DNA of 58,790 nt. Origin: Providencia sneebia DSM 19967. GTDB lineage: Bacteria > Pseudomonadota > Gammaproteobacteria > Enterobacterales > Enterobacteriaceae. A model generated the notes under the pieces. That model ran no database searches. It had not been told where the DNA came from and saw only the letters and a list, made by a program, of their open reading frames with translations. The position numbers and the translations under genes were made by a program. The stretch spans positions 3,303,989 through 3,362,778 of the forward strand of contig NZ_CM001773.1 in the NCBI RefSeq assembly GCF_000314895.2, given 5' to 3'. Each line of letters begins with the position of its first letter. Position 1 is the stretch's first letter. Of this stretch, positions 20,369-29,873 are shown piece by piece.

Positions 20369-20409
20369 CACATTCAATCTCACTAACACTTTAGATGAGA
20401 TTGAATGTG
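20369..20409 (+). terminator. Hairpin after the MATE gene
   Basis: CACATTCAATCTCA (20369-20382) pairs perfectly over 14 bases with TGAGATTGAATGTG (20396-20409). No T tract follows, so it may be a factor-assisted terminator or a 3'-end stabilising stem. Confidence 0.6.
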
Positions 20410-20565
20410 ATGCATCTCAAAATCAAAAAATAAACACTATAAAAGTGTGATTAGGTAGGAAATTTTTCTACCATGTGTTTTTTACCTGGCAACATAGTGA
20501 AACTTTTCTCCTCCGTTTTCATTAGAATATCCACATAAACTAGATGTTCTTTTGGGGATCTCATC

Positions 20566-21885
20566 ATGCCAGTTCAAGTCCAGCCTCTTCTTTGGCAATA
20601 TTTTATTAATGCCGTAAAGCAGGAAGTCAAACCTGCTTTAGGATGCACTGAACCCATTTCTTTAGCATTAGCTGCTGCTAAAGCCGCATCTTGCTTAAAA
20701 GGTGAGATTATTCGTGTTACTGCTTATGTATCCCCAAATTTAATGAAAAACGGCATGGGTGTTACTGTGCCGGGAACGGGAATGGTTGGCTTACCAATAG
20801 CGGCTGCATTAGGTGCTATTGGCGATGATGCAGATGCAGGTCTTGAAGTATTAAAGTCGGCTTCTTATGCTGAAATTGAGCACAGCAAACAAATGTTAGC
20901 AAAAGGCTTAGTCACTGTTGATATTAAGCAACCTTGTGATGAGGTCATCTATTCTGAAGCTTCAGTTTATACATCGCAAGGTTATGCGACTGTCATCATT
21001 GCAGGCACGCATACCCATATTGTCAAAATTATCTGTAACGGCAATGTTATTTTTGATGACTCACAAAAAACATCCCATAATCAATCTACAACAGATTGTG
21101 CGGTTGATGTTGAGTTACCTCCTGTGACAGCAAAAGCCGTTTACCAATTTGCGACACAAGCGCCACTGGAAGATATCCGTTTTATTTTAGAGTCTGCTCA
21201 ATTAAATGATGCATTATCTCAAGAAGGGCTGCGTAATGTATATGGGCTACATATTGGTAAAACATTACAAACCCAACGTGATCGCGGCTTACTCTCAAAA
21301 GATCTATTATCAGAAATTATGATCAGAACTTCTGCGGCTTCGGATGCGCGCATGGGCGGTGCTATTTTGCCTGCAATGAGTAACTCTGGCTCAGGAAACC
21401 AAGGTATCGCTGCAACAATGCCTGTGGTGGTAACAGCGGATTACTTACAAGCCTCAGAAGAGCAGCTTGCACGCGCTTTAATGTTATCTCATTTAATGGC
21501 TATTTATATTCACAATCAGCTACCAGCGCTTTCTGCTTTATGTGCGGCAACAACTGCGGCAATGGGCGCAGCAGCGGGTATCGCATGGTTACTTGATGCG
21601 CGTTATGACGTTGTTTCAATGGCAATTTGCAGCATGATTGGCGATGTTAGCGGCATGATCTGTGATGGTGCATCAAATAGTTGTGCAATGAAAGTATCGA
21701 CTAGTGCAAGTGCAGCTTATAAAGCCGTTCTTATGGCACTTGATAATAGTTGTGTTAGAGGCTCTGACGGCATTGTTTCTGATGATGTTGACCAATCAAT
21801 AGCGAATTTATGCGCTTTAGCGACAGGTTCTATGCGCCACACCGATGTACAAATTATTGAAATAATGGCCGCCAAGGCGCGATAA
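20566..21885 (+). CDS. cyuA: L-cysteine desulfidase family protein (UPF0597, CyuA/YhaM-like)
   Basis: A 439-residue protein of the UPF0597 family. E. coli CyuA (YhaM) degrades L-cysteine to pyruvate, ammonia and sulfide using an iron-sulfur cluster. The conserved [11 protein letters not shown] motif with Cys27 and the late cysteine set in [20 protein letters not shown] near residue 355 (likely cluster ligands) are present, as are the glycine-rich [13 protein letters not shown] (near 270) and the [13 protein letters not shown] stretch. Unlike E. coli it has no cysteine transporter or CyuR gene beside it, so its regulation is unclear. Symbol given by similarity. Confidence 0.82.
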   Translation: MPVQVQPLLWQYFINAVKQEVKPALGCTEPISLALAAAKAASCLKGEIIRVTAYVSPNLMKNGMGVTVPGTGMVGLPIAAALGAIGDDADAGLEVLKSASYAEIEHSKQMLAKGLVTVDIKQPCDEVIYSEASVYTSQGYATVIIAGTHTHIVKIICNGNVIFDDSQKTSHNQSTTDCAVDVELPPVTAKAVYQFATQAPLEDIRFILESAQLNDALSQEGLRNVYGLHIGKTLQTQRDRGLLSKDLLSEIMIRTSAASDARMGGAILPAMSNSGSGNQGIAATMPVVVTADYLQASEEQLARALMLSHLMAIYIHNQLPALSALCAATTAAMGAAAGIAWLLDARYDVVSMAICSMIGDVSGMICDGASNSCAMKVSTSASAAYKAVLMALDNSCVRGSDGIVSDDVDQSIANLCALATGSMRHTDVQIIEIMAAKAR

Positions 21886-22361
21886 ATTCCCCCTAAATTC
21901 CCTCTAATCTAATGAGCTGTATCTTAATAGTTGAATTACAACTTTTGAGGTGCGGCTCATAGCAACATAAAATTTGCTATTAATTAATTGTTTTTATAGA
22001 TTAAATTATTAGGCATCATTATTTTATTTTTAGATCAGTTTATCTTAATAAAGTAAAATTAATATTTAACTGTCATTATTAACCTCACTAAATCAATACA
22101 AATCAGATAATAGTTCATTTAAGTTGAAATAATTACATAATGAATAATTTTCATCATAAATTATAAATAACAATAGGAAATTATTTATTCTGATTTGGTA
22201 TTTCTTTTCATTCCACACTATCTATTAGTCTGCATCTAACCTTCCCACTAAACAAACCAGATATACAAAATAACTATCCTGCTATCGGCAAGGACGACTT
22301 GGCGATATAAGTAACTATAACATGATGGTTTTATTATAAAAATTTATTGAGAGAATCGGCT
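21886..22361. other. Intergenic region upstream of the betaine-type ABC operon
   Basis: This 475-base AT-rich gap should carry the promoter of the following ABC operon. I see no gene, and no operator that I can name. Osmotically regulated promoters are often AT-rich, but nothing here proves that mode of control. Confidence 0.4.
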
Positions 22362-24431
22362 GTGAACATTCAATCTGCACTTGGGAAAAATACGACACCC
22401 TACATAATAAATTCATCAGATCTTCCTATTGCTGATGAAGTCATTATTGAGTTTCATCACGTCACAAAAATATATGCCGCAATGTCAAAGCAAGCACAAA
22501 AACCAGCGGTTAATAATATTAGCTTTAAAGTTTATAAAGGCGAAGTATTGTGCTTGATGGGAACATCAGGAAGTGGCAAATCAACCTTATTACGTCATAT
22601 CAATAGATTAATTGACACAAGTAATGGTGAGATACTTATTGAGGGGCAAGATATTAGCACTCTTAATCATAAATCATTACGGGAATTACGTGCAAAACGC
22701 ATTGGTATGGTATTTCAGCATTTTGGATTATTACCCCATCGTACTGTAATTGAAAATGTTGCATTTCCACTTGAACTAGAAGGCAAATCTGAAGACATTA
22801 GACTTGCAGCAGCTCGTGAACAACTTAAAGCGGTAGGATTAGAAGGCTGGGATGAACATTATCCTGACGAGCTATCTGGTGGAATGCAACAAAGAGTCGG
22901 TTTAGCGAGAGCATTAGTCACCAACCCAGACATTTTATTGATGGATGAACCATTTAGTGCTTTAGATCCCACCATTCGCCGAAGCTTACAGCACCATTTT
23001 TTGCAGCTTGTTCGTGAAAGAGGTATTACAACATTATTTGTCACTCATGATCCCAGTGAAGCATTACGCCTAGCTGATCGCATTGCTGTAATCCGTCATG
23101 GTGAATTGATTCAAATAGCAACACCTGAAGAATTATTAGATAGCCCCGCAGATCCCGAGGTTGCAGAGTTTTTTCAAGATTATACCGCTACGCCAGCTTT
23201 ATTCGCTGTTCCGCAAAGTAAAACCGCTAAAACGGAAATAGATGTCGTACCAGAAATACCGGCAACACCCTTATTTTCAATATGGAAAACCTGCCTACTT
23301 GGGCCAGCCTCTTTCGCTGAATATGGCAAAGGTGGTCTTTTTTGGTTCACTTCTGCATTAGAAGTCGCTGCGGTTGCATTATCAATACAAGGTATTTTAT
23401 TTAATTGGTGGCTAACACTTATTGGGATTTCGTTATTCTTTGTTAGTCGAATAATTACAATTTTACAGATCAAAAGAGCAAGAAATAATCGTCATTTAGG
23501 ATGGAAATTACCATTATTTGTATTAATTATGAGCCAATTTTTCGTAATTTGGCGAGTTTTCACATCAGATACCAATAATGCTTGGCTAATGTTTCCCGCT
23601 GATCGACAACTATTTGCCAATACCGCGCAATATATTGATAACCTGATTGATTGGTCTCAAACCACCTTTGAAAGTGTATTTGTGGGATTAATCGTGCTAG
23701 TGCGTACTGTTATCGAGAGCATTGAATCTATTCTCGGTTGGCTACCTTGGACTGTCAGTGCGTTAGCTTTAATTTTCTTATCATGGCGTGCATCGGGACT
23801 TGGTTTGAGTCTATTAAGCGCATTCGCTGTAAGTTATATCGGTGTTTTTGGTTTTTGGGAAAGAACGATTTCAACATTAGCTTTAGTCGGTTCTTCAGTA
23901 TTTATCGTTTTAGTTATCGGCATTCCATTGGGCATTTTAGTTGCAAGTAAAAAACTCGCGCGCCGGATCATCACGCCACTGCTCGATATCATGCAAACAC
24001 TTCCAACATTTGTCTATTTAATCCCAGCCGTCGCATTTTTTTCCATTGGCAAAACACCTGCGGTCATAGCAACTGTCATATTTTCATTAGCACCAATGAT
24101 CCGTTTAACCGCACTAGGTTTACAAGAGGTGGCAAAAGAATCCGTGGAAGCTGCCGTCGCTCATGGCGCAACACCTTGGCAAGTATTAACTAAAGTCAAA
24201 CTACCATTAGCAAAACGTTCATTATTATTGGGTATTAACCAAACTATCGTGATGAGTCTATCAATGGTGGTTGTCGCGGCATTAATTGGCGCAGGAGGAT
24301 TGGGCTACGATGTCATGGCGGCATTACGGAATATCAAGGCTGGAGAAGGAGTGCTTGCTGGTATTGCGATTGTACTTTGCGCATTAATTCCAGACAGGAT
24401 CATTCAATCAAATCTACATAAACAACAATAA
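22362..24431 (+). CDS. Fused ATPase-permease of a glycine betaine/proline-type ABC importer (ProV-ProW fusion)
   Basis: One chain of ~690 residues joins two proteins that are usually separate. Residues ~20-275 are a ProV-like ATPase: Walker A GTSGSGKST, signature LSGGMQQR, Walker B ILLMDEPFSALDP. After a ~40-residue linker, ~325-690 is a ProW-like permease with several extra helices before the transport core (PLGILVASKKLARRI, DIMQTLPTFVYLIPA, EAAVAHGATPWQVL). The CBS domains of ProV are absent. A GTG start at 22362 is favoured; the frame is also open to a TTG at 22347. The binding protein follows. Likely substrates are quaternary amines (betaine, choline, carnitine). Confidence 0.85.
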   Translation: MNIQSALGKNTTPYIINSSDLPIADEVIIEFHHVTKIYAAMSKQAQKPAVNNISFKVYKGEVLCLMGTSGSGKSTLLRHINRLIDTSNGEILIEGQDISTLNHKSLRELRAKRIGMVFQHFGLLPHRTVIENVAFPLELEGKSEDIRLAAAREQLKAVGLEGWDEHYPDELSGGMQQRVGLARALVTNPDILLMDEPFSALDPTIRRSLQHHFLQLVRERGITTLFVTHDPSEALRLADRIAVIRHGELIQIATPEELLDSPADPEVAEFFQDYTATPALFAVPQSKTAKTEIDVVPEIPATPLFSIWKTCLLGPASFAEYGKGGLFWFTSALEVAAVALSIQGILFNWWLTLIGISLFFVSRIITILQIKRARNNRHLGWKLPLFVLIMSQFFVIWRVFTSDTNNAWLMFPADRQLFANTAQYIDNLIDWSQTTFESVFVGLIVLVRTVIESIESILGWLPWTVSALALIFLSWRASGLGLSLLSAFAVSYIGVFGFWERTISTLALVGSSVFIVLVIGIPLGILVASKKLARRIITPLLDIMQTLPTFVYLIPAVAFFSIGKTPAVIATVIFSLAPMIRLTALGLQEVAKESVEAAVAHGATPWQVLTKVKLPLAKRSLLLGINQTIVMSLSMVVVAALIGAGGLGYDVMAALRNIKAGEGVLAGIAIVLCALIPDRIIQSNLHKQQ

Positions 24432-24459
24432 AAATACTATTACACACTAAGGGGATCTT

Positions 24460-25476
24460 ATGAGTAAATCATTACTGAGACAATTAGGAGCGGCAGTACT
24501 ATTCACCGCACTTTCCTTTCCATCGCTAGCAAAAGATAAAGTTGTGATCGGTGAACAAAACTGGACAGGTGCTATCGCCATTCAACATATTTTAGGCGAA
24601 GTCATCAAAAGTCGTTTGGATGGTGATGTTACTTATCTTGCCGGTGACCTACCGGTTTTATTTGCCGCGGCAGGTAAGGATGATGGCACAGTCGATGTGT
24701 TAACAGATGTTTGGTTACCAAACCAATCTGCCGCTTGGGCAAAATATGTTGTTGGAAGTAAAACATTGGTGCCGACCAAAAATCCTTATATTGGTGAACA
24801 AGGATTTTATATTCCTGGATATTTGCAGGATAAATACAACATCAAATCAGTTTACGATTTGCAAAAAGCGGAAATTGCAGAGTTATTTTCACCTTTAGGC
24901 GGAGGAAAGCCAGAATTACTCGTAGGTCCAGCTGGTTGGGAATCGACATATATTGGTGAAATTAAAGCTAAAGATTATGTATTTGGCGATAAGTTTACCC
25001 CTATTTCCACCGAAGCTTCTGTCACTTATGCGAAACTAGCAGCGGCTTATAAAGCAAAACGCGGTGTGATTTTCTATGCTTACACGCCTGATTGGATTTT
25101 TGCTGCCTATGATTTACGTCGTTTAGAAGAGCCTGAATTTGATGGATATGCTCAAGATAATAAAAAAGATGATCCAGCCTATAAAGTAGATGGATGCTGG
25201 AAATTTATTAGCCCAACGGTAGACAGTGATTGGCTCAATAAAAGTAAAATTACGTGTGCTTATCCTGATGCAAAAGTCTATGTGCTCTCTGCTGCTAGTT
25301 TAGAAAAACGCGCACCACGAATTGCAGCCTTATTACAAAATGTCGCCATAGAACCTTCACAACTAAACCAATTGATCTTGGAAATTGAAAAAGAGAATGT
25401 TCCACCCGCTATTGCCGCAAAACAATGGGTACAAAACAACCAAGCCACCGTCGATAAATGGTTAGCTTCAAAATAA
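24460..25476 (+). CDS. ABC transporter substrate-binding protein, glycine betaine/choline type (ProX-like)
   Basis: A 338-residue periplasmic binding protein with a signal peptide (FTALSFPSLAKD). It belongs to the OpuAC family: VVIGEQNWTGAIAIQHILGEV is the usual opening, and WLPNQSAAWAKYV and FYAYTPDWIFAAYDL supply tryptophans and tyrosines that typically form a cation-pi cage for trimethylammonium ligands. It lies 28 bases after the fused ATPase-permease gene, with GGGGATC before the ATG, so the two genes make a complete importer. The exact ligand is uncertain. Confidence 0.88.
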   Translation: MSKSLLRQLGAAVLFTALSFPSLAKDKVVIGEQNWTGAIAIQHILGEVIKSRLDGDVTYLAGDLPVLFAAAGKDDGTVDVLTDVWLPNQSAAWAKYVVGSKTLVPTKNPYIGEQGFYIPGYLQDKYNIKSVYDLQKAEIAELFSPLGGGKPELLVGPAGWESTYIGEIKAKDYVFGDKFTPISTEASVTYAKLAAAYKAKRGVIFYAYTPDWIFAAYDLRRLEEPEFDGYAQDNKKDDPAYKVDGCWKFISPTVDSDWLNKSKITCAYPDAKVYVLSAASLEKRAPRIAALLQNVAIEPSQLNQLILEIEKENVPPAIAAKQWVQNNQATVDKWLASK

Positions 25477-25501
25477 TAACATTTTAAAAAACCGTGAGGT
25501 C

Positions 25502-25969
25502 ATGATGAGTAACAATAAGCAAAATCTATTACAGCAAGCTACATTTGGTGCGGGTTGCTTTTGGGGGGCTGAAGCTGCTTTTCAAGAAATAAAAGGCGTT
25601 GTGCATAGCCAAGTTGGCTTAGCCCGCTCTGAAGAGATAAATTCACCTTGGATCGAAGTTGTTCAAGTTGACTTTGATCCGAACGAAACCCATTACAATG
25701 AGTTATTGGCACTATTTTGGAAAATTCCTGACCCTTTATCTGTTGATAAACAGGGCCATGATATTGGTGAAAAATACCGTTCAGCCATTTTTACCCATTC
25801 TGATGAGCAAACACAACTGGCTATTTTATCAAAACAGCAATTACAAAATGAGCACTACCCAAACCAAGCTATTGTCACAGTCGTGACACCATTATATGAA
25901 TTTGAATTAGCTGATGAAAAAGATCAGAACTATATTCAAAAACACGGTGCGGGAGCCTGCTCAATTTAA
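25502..25969 (+). CDS. msrA: MsrA-like peptide-methionine (S)-S-oxide reductase, shortened
   Basis: Reduces methionine sulfoxide in proteins. The catalytic motif GCFWGAEAAF with Cys19 is intact, as are QGHDIGEKYRSAIF near residue 84 and a C-terminal cysteine in HGAGACSI (Cys153) that could resolve the sulfenic acid. At 155 residues it is short: the stretch between the first beta-strand and IEVVQVDFDP lacks most of the usual YTGG...TGHAE loop, though the Glu of WIEVV could replace the catalytic Glu. It follows the ABC operon by 25 bases and may be co-transcribed. Activity should be regarded as unproven. Confidence 0.75.
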   Translation: MMSNNKQNLLQQATFGAGCFWGAEAAFQEIKGVVHSQVGLARSEEINSPWIEVVQVDFDPNETHYNELLALFWKIPDPLSVDKQGHDIGEKYRSAIFTHSDEQTQLAILSKQQLQNEHYPNQAIVTVVTPLYEFELADEKDQNYIQKHGAGACSI

Positions 25970-25987
25970 GTTTTTATCTTTAGACGT

Positions 25988-26019
25988 CCTGAAGAGATTG
26001 TCTTCCCCATCTCTTCAGG
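25988..26019. terminator. Hairpin between convergent msrA and yjiA
   Basis: CCTGAAGAGA (25988-25997) and TCTCTTCAGG (26010-26019) form a perfect ten-base stem. There is no T tract on either side, so termination would be weak or Rho-assisted, but its position between convergent ends is suggestive. Confidence 0.55.
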
Positions 26020-26024
26020 TAACG

Positions 26025-26981
26025 TTATGCTAACTGAGCGAATTTTTCGCGTATTTCTTCTTCCGGTAGATTAACACCGATAAAAACGAGCACACTTTCG
26101 CGCTTTTCATTCTCTTGCCAATCTCTATCCCAATCAGCACTATATAAACGCTGAACACCTTGGAATAACAAGCGTTTTGACTCATCTTTAATCGATAAAA
26201 TACCTTTATAACGCAACAGATTATCCGCAAAACCAAGTAATAAATCTTCCATCACTTGAGAAACTTCCATCAGTTCTACCGGATAATCAAATTTAACAAC
26301 GATAGAACTCACTTCATTTTGTTTTTCCGGAGTAAAACGGAATTTAGGTTGGCTGACATTCAATGTTGGATCTAATAAAAATCCTTGAATATCGAATAAC
26401 AAATTAAGGTCAATATCGCCATTAACAACAGGATAAATTGGCGCGCGCGCATTGATGCGCTGTAATCGTTCTGCTAATGCTTCATATTGCGGCTGTATAT
26501 CAGTCTTGGTTAAGAGAATTCTATCTGCGTAACCAATTTGCGCTTGGGCTATGGCAAAATCGTTGAGTTGTTTATCTGCATGAACCGCATCCACCAAAGT
26601 AATGATGCCATCCAATAAAAAACGTTCACATAAAATTTCGTGTGAGAAAAAAGTTTTGGTTATAGGACCCGGATCGGCCATTCCCGTGCATTCAATCACT
26701 AAGCGGTCAAAATTAAGCTTACCGCTATCAATACCATCCAATAAATCTAATAATGCATTTTCAAGTTCATTAGAACGGCTACAACAAATACAGCCATTAC
26801 TTAATGTGGTAATTTGAGTTGCCCGATCACCAATTAAGGCATTATCAATCGGCACTTCGCCAAATTCGTTTTCAATAACCGCAATTTTATGTCCATGGTC
26901 AGCTTGGAGTATGTGACGCAGTAAGGTCGTTTTACCTGCTCCGAGAAAGCCAGTTAGAATAGTGACGGGAATAGGTTTCAT
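26025..26981 (-). CDS. yjiA: COG0523 family GTPase YjiA (CobW-like metal chaperone)
   Basis: A 318-residue P-loop GTPase of the G3E family, thought to handle transition metals. Walker A is GFLGAGKTTLLRH (residues ~12-24), the metal-binding CxCC motif is NGCICCSR near 63-70, and the guanine-specificity motif is LLTKTD near 157. The C-terminal CobW_C domain spans roughly 225-318. Length matches E. coli YjiA. It is the last gene of a btsT-yjiX-yjiA run, the same order as in E. coli, 25 bases after yjiX. Confidence 0.93.
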   Translation of the reverse strand: MKPIPVTILTGFLGAGKTTLLRHILQADHGHKIAVIENEFGEVPIDNALIGDRATQITTLSNGCICCSRSNELENALLDLLDGIDSGKLNFDRLVIECTGMADPGPITKTFFSHEILCERFLLDGIITLVDAVHADKQLNDFAIAQAQIGYADRILLTKTDIQPQYEALAERLQRINARAPIYPVVNGDIDLNLLFDIQGFLLDPTLNVSQPKFRFTPEKQNEVSSIVVKFDYPVELMEVSQVMEDLLLGFADNLLRYKGILSIKDESKRLLFQGVQRLYSADWDRDWQENEKRESVLVFIGVNLPEEEIREKFAQLA

Positions 26982-27006
26982 ACAGTTATCCTCATTGCAT
27001 CATCCA

Positions 27007-27210
27007 TTAACAGCAGCGAAATCCACCCTTACCACTGCCACCATAACGAGCATCCTGACGCTCACGAAAAAACTCTTTGTAGGTCATGACGGGTTTATCT
27101 GGATGGTTATCTTTCATATGTTGCACATAAGTATCATAGTCAGGAACACCCACTAGCATGCGTGCAGCTTGCCCGAGATATTTACCTGTTTTACCTAGAT
27201 TTCCAAACAT
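27007..27210 (-). CDS. yjiX: YbdD/YjiX family small protein
   Basis: A 67-residue cytoplasmic protein nearly identical in pattern to E. coli Yji[21 protein letters not shown] at the start, [18 protein letters not shown] in the middle and [13 protein letters not shown] at the end. The start at 27210 reproduces that N-terminus; the frame is open to 27240. The function is not established, but the family always accompanies CstA-type pyruvate or peptide transporters. A strong hairpin separates it from btsT. Confidence 0.92.
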   Translation of the reverse strand: MFGNLGKTGKYLGQAARMLVGVPDYDTYVQHMKDNHPDKPVMTYKEFFRERQDARYGGSGKGGFRCC

Positions 27211-27231
27211 AATACTTGCGCTCCAATAGCT

Positions 27232-27256
27232 GTGCCCCACAACGATTGCGGGGCAC
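27232..27256 (-). promoter_or_regulatory. Hairpin in the btsT-yjiX intergenic space
   Basis: On the minus strand GTGCCCC and GGGGCAC pair, and the inner GCAA/TTGT extends the stem to about 11 pairs with one G-U and a TCG loop. It lies between the btsT stop and the yjiX start without a T tract, so it may set relative mRNA levels by processing or 3'-end stabilisation. Confidence 0.6.
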
Positions 27257-27273
27257 TCATTTTTAACTAAAGA

Positions 27274-29424
27274 TTAATGTGAAGCAGTTTTCACACCTTC
27301 TTTAGGAACTGGTACATAAGGTGTTTCTTTATCAGTACGATTTGGGTTTTTCTGTGCTTTCATTGCGACTTTGATACCATAGAAAATAATACCGTAGACG
27401 ACAACTAGGAACAGAATACTTAGACCCGCATTCGTGTAGTTATTGATAATAATATGATTCATATCAGTAACTTGTTGCGCAGTTAAATCTGCACCGCCAG
27501 CGGCAATTTTCTCTTTGTAAGATTTCGCCAGATAGAGGAAGCCTTCTAATTGCGGATTATCACTGAACAGTTTCAATCCTAACGCCCAAGTTGTACAAAT
27601 CAATAACCAAACTGCTGGTAGCACAGTAACCCAAATATATTTGCTACGTTTCATCTTCACTAAGACAACTGTACTTAGGACTAACGCGACCGCAGCTAAC
27701 ATTTGGTTCGAGATACCGAACAGTGGCCATAGGCTCTTAACGCCGCCAAGAGGATCGACCACACCTTGATACAGGAGATAGCCCCATAAGCCAACACAAC
27801 CTGCTGTACCAATAATACCTGCGACTAATGAATCTGTTTTCTTCAAGAATGGGACAAAGTTACCCAATAAGTCTTGCAGCATGAAGCGACCTGAACGAGT
27901 CCCTGCATCCAATGCTGTTAAGATAAATAGTGCTTCGAATAGGATACCAAAGTGATACCAGAAGCCCATGTTAGCACCAGGGATGATTTCATGGAATACA
28001 TAAGCAATACCAACAGCTAATGTAGGCGCACCACCCGCGCGGTTCAAGACTGACGGCTCACCAATATCTTTCGCGGTTTGCATGATTTGTTCAGGAGAGA
28101 TGACAAAGCCCCATGAACTGACAGTTGCTGCTGCATGTGCTGAAACATCCCTCAATTGTGCCATAATTGCCGCACCATCAGGGCCACCAAGCTCATGCAA
28201 GTTAGGCATAGTAATACCCAATGCCGCAGGTGGTGTGTTCATTGCAAAATACAAACCAGGTTCAATAATTGAAGCTGCAACTAACGCCATGATTGCCACG
28301 AAAGATTCCATTAACATCGCACCATAACCGATGTAACGAGCATCTTTTTCGTTCGCAAGTAACTTAGGTGTTGTTCCTGATGCAATCAGAGCATGGAAGC
28401 CAGATACTGCACCACAAGCAATGGTAATGAATAGGAATGGGAATAATGTCCCTTTCCAAACAGGACCTGAACCATCAACAAATTGTGTCACAGCTGGCAT
28501 TTTTAGCTCTGGGTTCAAAATAACAATACCAACCGCTAAACCAACGATTACCCCAATTTTCAAGAAAGTTGCAAGGTAGTCACGAGGCGCCAAGATCAAC
28601 CAAACTGGCAGTAATGCAGAGATAAATGCATAACCAACTAATACATAAGTAATCGTTGTATCTTTGAATGTTAATGCTGGACCCCAGTATGGATCATGAG
28701 CGATAACGCCACCAAACCAAATAGAGAGGACTAACAAGACAATACCAATAACGGATACTTCACCGACGCGACCCGGCCGGAGATATCGCATATATATCCC
28801 CATAAATAGCGCAATTGGTACAGTCGAACAAACAGTAAATACACCCCATGGACTTTCAGCTAACGCTTTCACAACAATCAGCGCAAGTACCGCAAGGATG
28901 ATAATCATAATCAGGAAGCAACCGAAAAGTGCGAGCGTTCCTGGTACTGTCCCCAGCTCTTCTTTGATGATTTCACCTAAAGAAGCACCATTACGGCGTG
29001 ATGAGATAAACAACACCATGAAATCTTGCACAGCCCCTGCTAAAACTACCCCAGCAAGTAACCATAATGTGCCCGGTAAATAACCGACCTGAGCCGCTAA
29101 AACGGGTCCAACTAATGGCCCAGCACCTGCAATTGCTGCAAAGTGGTGGCCAAATAGAACATTTTTATTGGTTGGAACATAGTTCAAACCATCATTATTA
29201 ATCACTGCAGGTGTTGCACGAGTAGGATCTAACTGCATCACCCTTTTTGCGATATACAAGCTGTAATAACGATAAGCGATTAGGTAAACAGCAATAGAGG
29301 CTACAACAATCCATAGCGCACTGATATGTTCCCCACGTCTAAGAGCAACCACTCCAAGACAAATCGCACCAATTATCCCTAGGATCACCCATGGAATGTG
29401 CTTTAAGATAGCTTTTTTGGTCAT
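27274..29424 (-). CDS. btsT: Pyruvate/proton symporter BtsT (CstA family)
   Basis: A 716-residue inner-membrane protein of the CstA carbon-starvation family, the same length as E. coli BtsT (YjiY), a high-affinity pyruvate importer. Around 16-18 hydrophobic helices are present. Family signatures include the early PTNKNVLFGHHFAAIAGAGP (near residue 84), SRRNGASLGEIIKEELG (near 141), ACGAVSGFHALIASGTTPK (near 336) and TALDAGTRSGRF (near 508). The yjiX-yjiA pair downstream supports BtsT over CstA. No BtsSR genes are in the window. The 449-base upstream gap (29425-29873) shows no other gene and no promoter element that I can name. Confidence 0.92.
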   Translation of the reverse strand: MTKKAILKHIPWVILGIIGAICLGVVALRRGEHISALWIVVASIAVYLIAYRYYSLYIAKRVMQLDPTRATPAVINNDGLNYVPTNKNVLFGHHFAAIAGAGPLVGPVLAAQVGYLPGTLWLLAGVVLAGAVQDFMVLFISSRRNGASLGEIIKEELGTVPGTLALFGCFLIMIIILAVLALIVVKALAESPWGVFTVCSTVPIALFMGIYMRYLRPGRVGEVSVIGIVLLVLSIWFGGVIAHDPYWGPALTFKDTTITYVLVGYAFISALLPVWLILAPRDYLATFLKIGVIVGLAVGIVILNPELKMPAVTQFVDGSGPVWKGTLFPFLFITIACGAVSGFHALIASGTTPKLLANEKDARYIGYGAMLMESFVAIMALVAASIIEPGLYFAMNTPPAALGITMPNLHELGGPDGAAIMAQLRDVSAHAAATVSSWGFVISPEQIMQTAKDIGEPSVLNRAGGAPTLAVGIAYVFHEIIPGANMGFWYHFGILFEALFILTALDAGTRSGRFMLQDLLGNFVPFLKKTDSLVAGIIGTAGCVGLWGYLLYQGVVDPLGGVKSLWPLFGISNQMLAAVALVLSTVVLVKMKRSKYIWVTVLPAVWLLICTTWALGLKLFSDNPQLEGFLYLAKSYKEKIAAGGADLTAQQVTDMNHIIINNYTNAGLSILFLVVVYGIIFYGIKVAMKAQKNPNRTDKETPYVPVPKEGVKTASH

Positions 29425-29873
29425 AGAACACCCTTAATAAGGTAAAAACGAATTTCACCTACGCTTTATTTGCTGATTAACAAATAAAACTAACCCATTG
29501 AATTTAATAAATATTATTTTTGATTGCCGCTAAATCTTTTCTGGCAGTTTTATGATGAAAAGAGTTGAGCTCTGCCATGCTGTATATGTTAAGAAATAAC
29601 TAATCAGAAAGGGGTAAAGTTAAGCTAAGCGGTTGCATACGCAATTAAACGGTCAAATTCGAATGGTGAATGGTTTTGCCTGTAGGATAATGAGGATAAA
29701 AATGTGATTAACTTAACAATAATAATGAACTATCAGTCAGTTAACCACATTAACAGAAATGATGAAACATGTGTTTTTTGTTAAAAATCATCAATAAATA
29801 GCAATAATTTTGCTGCAATATTGGATTTATTCAGATTGCAATCATCATAAATATCATTTTATAAAGAAATTAT

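Noticed and set aside
28082..28327. Plus-strand frames within btsT
   Set aside because: They are antisense shadows over highly conserved transmembrane codons of btsT without ribosome-binding sites.
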